Source: Lumnitzera littorea (lineage: Eukaryota; Streptophyta; Magnoliopsida; Myrtales; Combretaceae). Taken from it: a stretch of DNA of 64,000 nucleotides. Of this stretch, positions 59,851-64,000 are shown one piece after another (positions within the stretch are counted from its first letter, which is position 1; each line of letters opens with the position of its first letter). The stretch is taken from positions 82,023,510 through 82,087,509 of the forward strand of contig JAMXBB010000010.1 of the NCBI GenBank assembly GCA_024138015.1, written 5' to 3'. The notes beneath the pieces are model-generated. The model was not told the origin of the DNA and made no database searches. It saw nothing but the letters and a program-made list of their open reading frames with translations. The position numbers and the translations under genes are program-made.

Positions 59851-61215
59851 CTTCGCTTGCTGCTATTATTTACAATTGTTCAAGTTTAGTTCCTATTCAA
59901 GCTATGCATTTTATCAATAACTCATTCAATTTCATAAGATTTAAGTTGTTAAACATCAATTTTATTGGTTATTTATACTTAGATATTAGAATTTTAGGGT
60001 TATTTATAAGTGGCTTTTATATACAATATCCTTTAAGATAGGTTTTGAGTTAAGATGATTGTAGGGGTTTCCAGCAAGAGACACTTTGAGCTACCTTCTA
60101 AGTCACAATGAGATCAAATTTTACACTAAAGCTACCTTTTAAGTTTGGTAAAGTTTTAAGTCTCCTAATTGATTGCCCTTTGAACCATCCTCTAAGCCTA
60201 TTTAACCTTAGAATTCTTGGAAAATATCATATGACTTATTTTCTAAAACTATTTTAATCACAATTCAAATAGAAATATTTTTTGACTTAACTTCTAAGAT
60301 AGTTAACACACTATATGAATACATCAAAACTCTGCATTTGGGTTTTTGAGCTCTCATTTCCTTTCCAACAAAAATAACACATTGTCACAGACACTCATTC
60401 ACAACATAATTTAACATCGGTTAAACTATGGTTTTGATTGTTTGCCTACAAAACTATTCTAGCAAAGTCATTTGATCGATTATTAAACAACTCATTAATT
60501 TAATTGTTATCATAGTTAGCAATTAAACATACCAATTAAATTTTGGATCACTAATGATTTGTAAGGAACTTGTTTAGTTCAATAACATGTTTAGCAAAAA
60601 TGGTGTATGAGTATAATTGAAAACAATGGTTTCAACCTTGTAAATTCATTTCTTTCTCTTTTTTTTTTTTAATTCTAAATCAGCTTCTTCTATTTGCGAA
60701 AGTTACGCCAAACCTACTACACTCTAAGGGGTCCTTTTGTCATGCTATCAAACCTATATTAGTTATTTTCAATGGTCTTATAATGCTACAGTGCTGAGGT
60801 CAATAATTGTCATCCTTATTACCTTTTCTTAGTGTAGAAGTCTAATTTTCAAGCTATCTCCACTTCTACGTGGGTAAAAGCACTTGGTAGACATAAACGC
60901 ATTAACAATATGATGGTTTAAATATAGTAAATTTTTGAATGAGGACCAGCGGAAGATTATATTATCCATAATGACTAAAAATAGTTTAACATTGACCAAT
61001 ATTAGTATGGCACAATCTGACCAACTATATATATATATATATTTAAAGAGGTCATGCAAACTCAGAATATAAGGAAAATTATTTATTATACATAACTATA
61101 GATTATTAGCATCATATATATACCCTATAAGTAATCCATATAAGTTATAACAACAACAATGATAGTAACTTTTATGTGTGGGTATATATATATGTATATT
61201 TATATATTTACATAC

Positions 61216-61253
<38 letters not shown>

Positions 61254-63720
61254 CCATGTAACCATATATAGATTCCGCCTAAGTAATTATTTCACTTCTC
61301 ATATATCCTTACTTATAGTTAAATATATACGCCTTATCATTGGCAAGAGCACATGTCGGCAACAAGAAAGGAGAAGAAAAAAGTGAAAAATTGCATTTGA
61401 ATACTCACCTCTTTATTTATATCAAGCTGCTAATGAAGAGAAAATGTAGCAATTTAACACACCTGAGCATATCTTTAGCTGCTAGACGTCAATAAGCCCA
61501 GTTAAACCTCTCCCAAATGTTGTTGTAAATATCCCACTGAAGCTTCATAAATTCCTAACTAATTAATTTTTTTTTCCCCTGTCTATATGTTGATGGTTCT
61601 CATTAATTCCCTAACTTGACATTTACTACTTCTAAGGAGCAATTTTTGAGGAATGAAGACACTCCATTGTTCATATTTTCCTATACCCATTCCCGTAAGA
61701 GAGAGGAGAAATAGGAGTGCTTTACAGATTTTGTATTGCCTCTAGCTTGCGAAAAGAAAGTAACAGTCCTTTGTGTCAAGTTTTCCTTGCTTTGAGATAA
61801 AATATAACTTATGTATCATCATTTGATAATAGACACCAGTGATTTCCCTTCCCTAGCTGCCCTATTCTCTTGCCACGACATCGATTGGCAACAATCCATA
61901 TTATATATTGCTATTACTAGGAGTTATCTCATTAATGATTTATTAGTAAATAATAGTCCTTGTTCATATAGAGTATACCAAATATTATATCCTCCTATGG
62001 ATTGCAAACGTCTTTTTTCCTTGTAAGTTAAGGGTACCATGCTTAATTTATCTATCACTTAGTACATATTCCGAGCTATGTTCTTAAATATGTTAAATAA
62101 ATAATTACGATACGTGTATATTTAAGTTGTCTATTAATGTATTTAATAAGTCACATAGTTGATGTAAATATCTCTTGTGTCTCGTTATATTTTAGAACTC
62201 AGAATTTCGAGTTTCGAATAACTAATAATTGATACCGACTACCTTATATTTTATTAATTCAAATAATTTATAAATTCTATTTTAAAAACTAGATTTCATG
62301 ATGTCACTCCAAGTAACTTCTATAGGCTCATTGCGAACCTTGAGCTTAATCGAAGAACTCTTGCAAATCCCTTAATTTAGGTGCTAATGTTATGTTTGTT
62401 AAATTGCAAGGTCTCACATAATCTAATTAGACTCAGTTGAATGATCGAAGCAAATTTCACAGTAACCTTTACAAAGTTTGTAAAAGATAAGTGATTCAAA
62501 TAAAATACTTTGTTTGCATTTCTCATATTTTTAGATCATTCAAACAATAAGGGTGTTTTAAACGACAATATTTGCAAAACAAGAAGGGTACATATCCCAT
62601 TAAATTGTGCCAGATAAAATTGGGACGAAATTTAAGATATCTCATCAATTAATAGGTTTAGGATGAAGAGAGAGAAGTTGAATCCTAAATACTAACCTTA
62701 AAACACTTTGAGTGTCAAGTGTTATTAATGTGAGGGTTTAGACTTATTCGAGGTCAATCTTGAACTTAATACATAAATTAAAATGACATTAGGCATTCAT
62801 TTCTAATATCCTAAACGTAAAATCTCTTATCAACCCTATTGAACCTTTAAATAGAGTATTTTCAAAATTAGACTTTGTCAAGAAACACTTGATAATAGAG
62901 CAATTTGGAGAAGAAAATGTTAAAACTAATTTGTATTTGCTCTAGTCTCCACAATTCAATTGTAATTGTTACGTCTAATAGTTTTTTTTTGTTTTATTTT
63001 TTTTAGGTGAAGAAGAGCTTCTTATAAATTGGCTTTTACGATGTTTTTCAATATTTTTATGGGTATTTTGTGGATATTAGGTACCTAATTAGAAAATATT
63101 TTGATTTTAGATTTTTGATGAATATTTGAGAAGAAAAGAAAGAAAAGAAATCAAGTATTGTTTGATTTAAAATTGAATTGGAATAGTTATAAGCTTTTAA
63201 AAATAGACACGGTCTCTTGATGAAATCATATTAATGGTTGTGTTGGTTTATGTGAAAAATGATAAAAAAGTTACGTAATCATTTAACATGGACATGTCTA
63301 ACTGTATTAAAAAATAAAATAAATATCAGAAAGTTACATGAGTAATTGATAAAGTCATGTTGCGCGGGCCGTATTGCATTTAATTTGACGTCCAACGTCC
63401 ATCCCTCGTACAACCGATTGTCAGCCCAACGATCGCATGTCCACGCTATTAATTGATCGATATGCAAACCCCAATGTTCAGGTAACGGTTATGAAGCCTA
63501 ACATGTGTGCGTGGAATCAACATCTTGTGCCATGGGAAATTGATTCCGTTTGTCGCATTGAAATTGGAAATTGAAGCCGAGCCATGACAAATTAAGTGGA
63601 AGCCCATCATGCCATTCAATCATGGCTAATTGCCATAGTCCAACGTGGAGCAAATTGAAGCAAACATTTAAATTGAAGATGCCATGCAACTTTTACGAAT
63701 TGCATTAAGGCTTTGTGATG
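59851..63720. other. No gene seen; microsatellites near 61.03 and 61.2 kb
   Basis: Contains an (AT)n tract at 61026-61042 and a compound (CATA)n-(TA)n tract at 61211-61253. The rest is AT-rich without recognisable coding or repeat copies. Open frames at 60829-61059, 61159-61386 and 61811-62026 have no family features. Confidence 0.5.
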
Positions 63721-63733
63721 AAATTTTCAAATC

Positions 63734-63827
63734 CACGTGATGATTTTTATTTTTTAATGTCGGTCCACAATTGAATTTTGCGCACGTGCCAGGATTAGGG
63801 AATCTAACTCGGAATCAAATATAAAAG
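63734..63827 (+). promoter_or_regulatory. Promoter-like motifs: two G-box cores and a TATA box
   Basis: CACGTG occurs at 63734-63739 and 63783-63788, and TATAAAAG at 63820-63827. The sequence becomes less AT-rich from 63.3 kb on. The spacing (TATA about 32 bases after the second G-box) is plausible for a plant promoter of a gene reading rightward past the window end. Open frames on the opposite strand (63279-63990) have no recognisable domains and are probably accidental. No transcript start can be fixed. Confidence 0.35.
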
Positions 63828-64000
63828 AGGAGACGGAGACTTTTTCAAAGAGACTCCGGCTGCGGACAAGAACGGACAGAACATTCGTAGGCCAAATTTG
63901 TTCAATTGATTTCGTAGAGTAATTTAATTTTCCTCTAGTTTTTGTTAACGGGATCAATACCGATTGTAAGTGGTGGCGTAATTTATGCAAGGATCAAAGA

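Overview
The window is AT-rich, low-gene-density nuclear DNA from a flowering plant, most likely a eudicot. The evidence is plant-type Ty3/gypsy elements primed by initiator-Met tRNA, Tat/Ogre-type gag, FAR1-like and MURA-like Mutator sequences, and long AT-rich intergenic stretches. I see no intact host gene, no rRNA or tRNA gene, and nothing bacterial. Almost every recognisable coding stretch is a broken transposon gene, so the region reads as old repeat-rich (pericentromeric or intergenic) chromatin. One promoter-like stretch at the right edge may belong to a gene outside the window.

Layout. 1-18 kb: degenerate repeats, including a plus-strand gypsy PBS and gag remnant (2.35-3.7 kb), an LTR-like block (7.1-8.4 kb), one copy of a dispersed ~1.1-kb repeat (10.8-12.0 kb) and a GGCCCA-rich stretch (12.66-12.97 kb). 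18.555-25.159 kb: a complete but dead minus-strand Ty3/gypsy element with both LTRs, PBS, purine tract, gag, protease, RT-RNase H, integrase and a near-perfect 5-bp target duplication. 25.17-27.1 kb: Tat/Ogre-LTR-like sequence. 28.9-29.4 kb: a 109-bp AT-rich tandem repeat.

29.8-41.7 kb is the most unusual part. It holds a FAR1-like Mutator transposase relic (+), a second transposon-type gene relic (+) and a minus-strand gene resembling the Ulp1-protease genes carried by Kaonashi-type MULEs. These are separated and flanked by five clusters of a near-palindromic motif (about ACTRTCRAYAGT), plus a ~1-kb hairpin-rich minisatellite. I interpret it as one large, decayed, gene-carrying Mutator-like element, but I could not define its ends.

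43.435-45.730 kb: a separate 2.3-kb Mutator-like element with ~120-bp terminal inverted repeats, a 10-11-bp target duplication and a gene encoding only the N-terminal part of a MURA-like protein. 49.4-49.95 kb: the 3' end of an L1-type LINE (RNase H domain, AATAAA, poly-A). 50.45-51.13 kb: a 211-bp tandem repeat. 52.2-57.56 kb: a second minus-strand Ty3/gypsy element with a probable 5' LTR but no visible 3' LTR. 57.75-58.72 kb: a Tat/Ogre gag remnant (+), abutting the inverted second copy of the 10.8-kb repeat (58.76-59.85 kb). The remainder to 64 kb is simple repeats and unassigned DNA, ending in G-box and TATA-like motifs.

No pathway can be drawn from these genes. They form a nested, mutually interrupting transposon community rich in stop codons and frameshifts.
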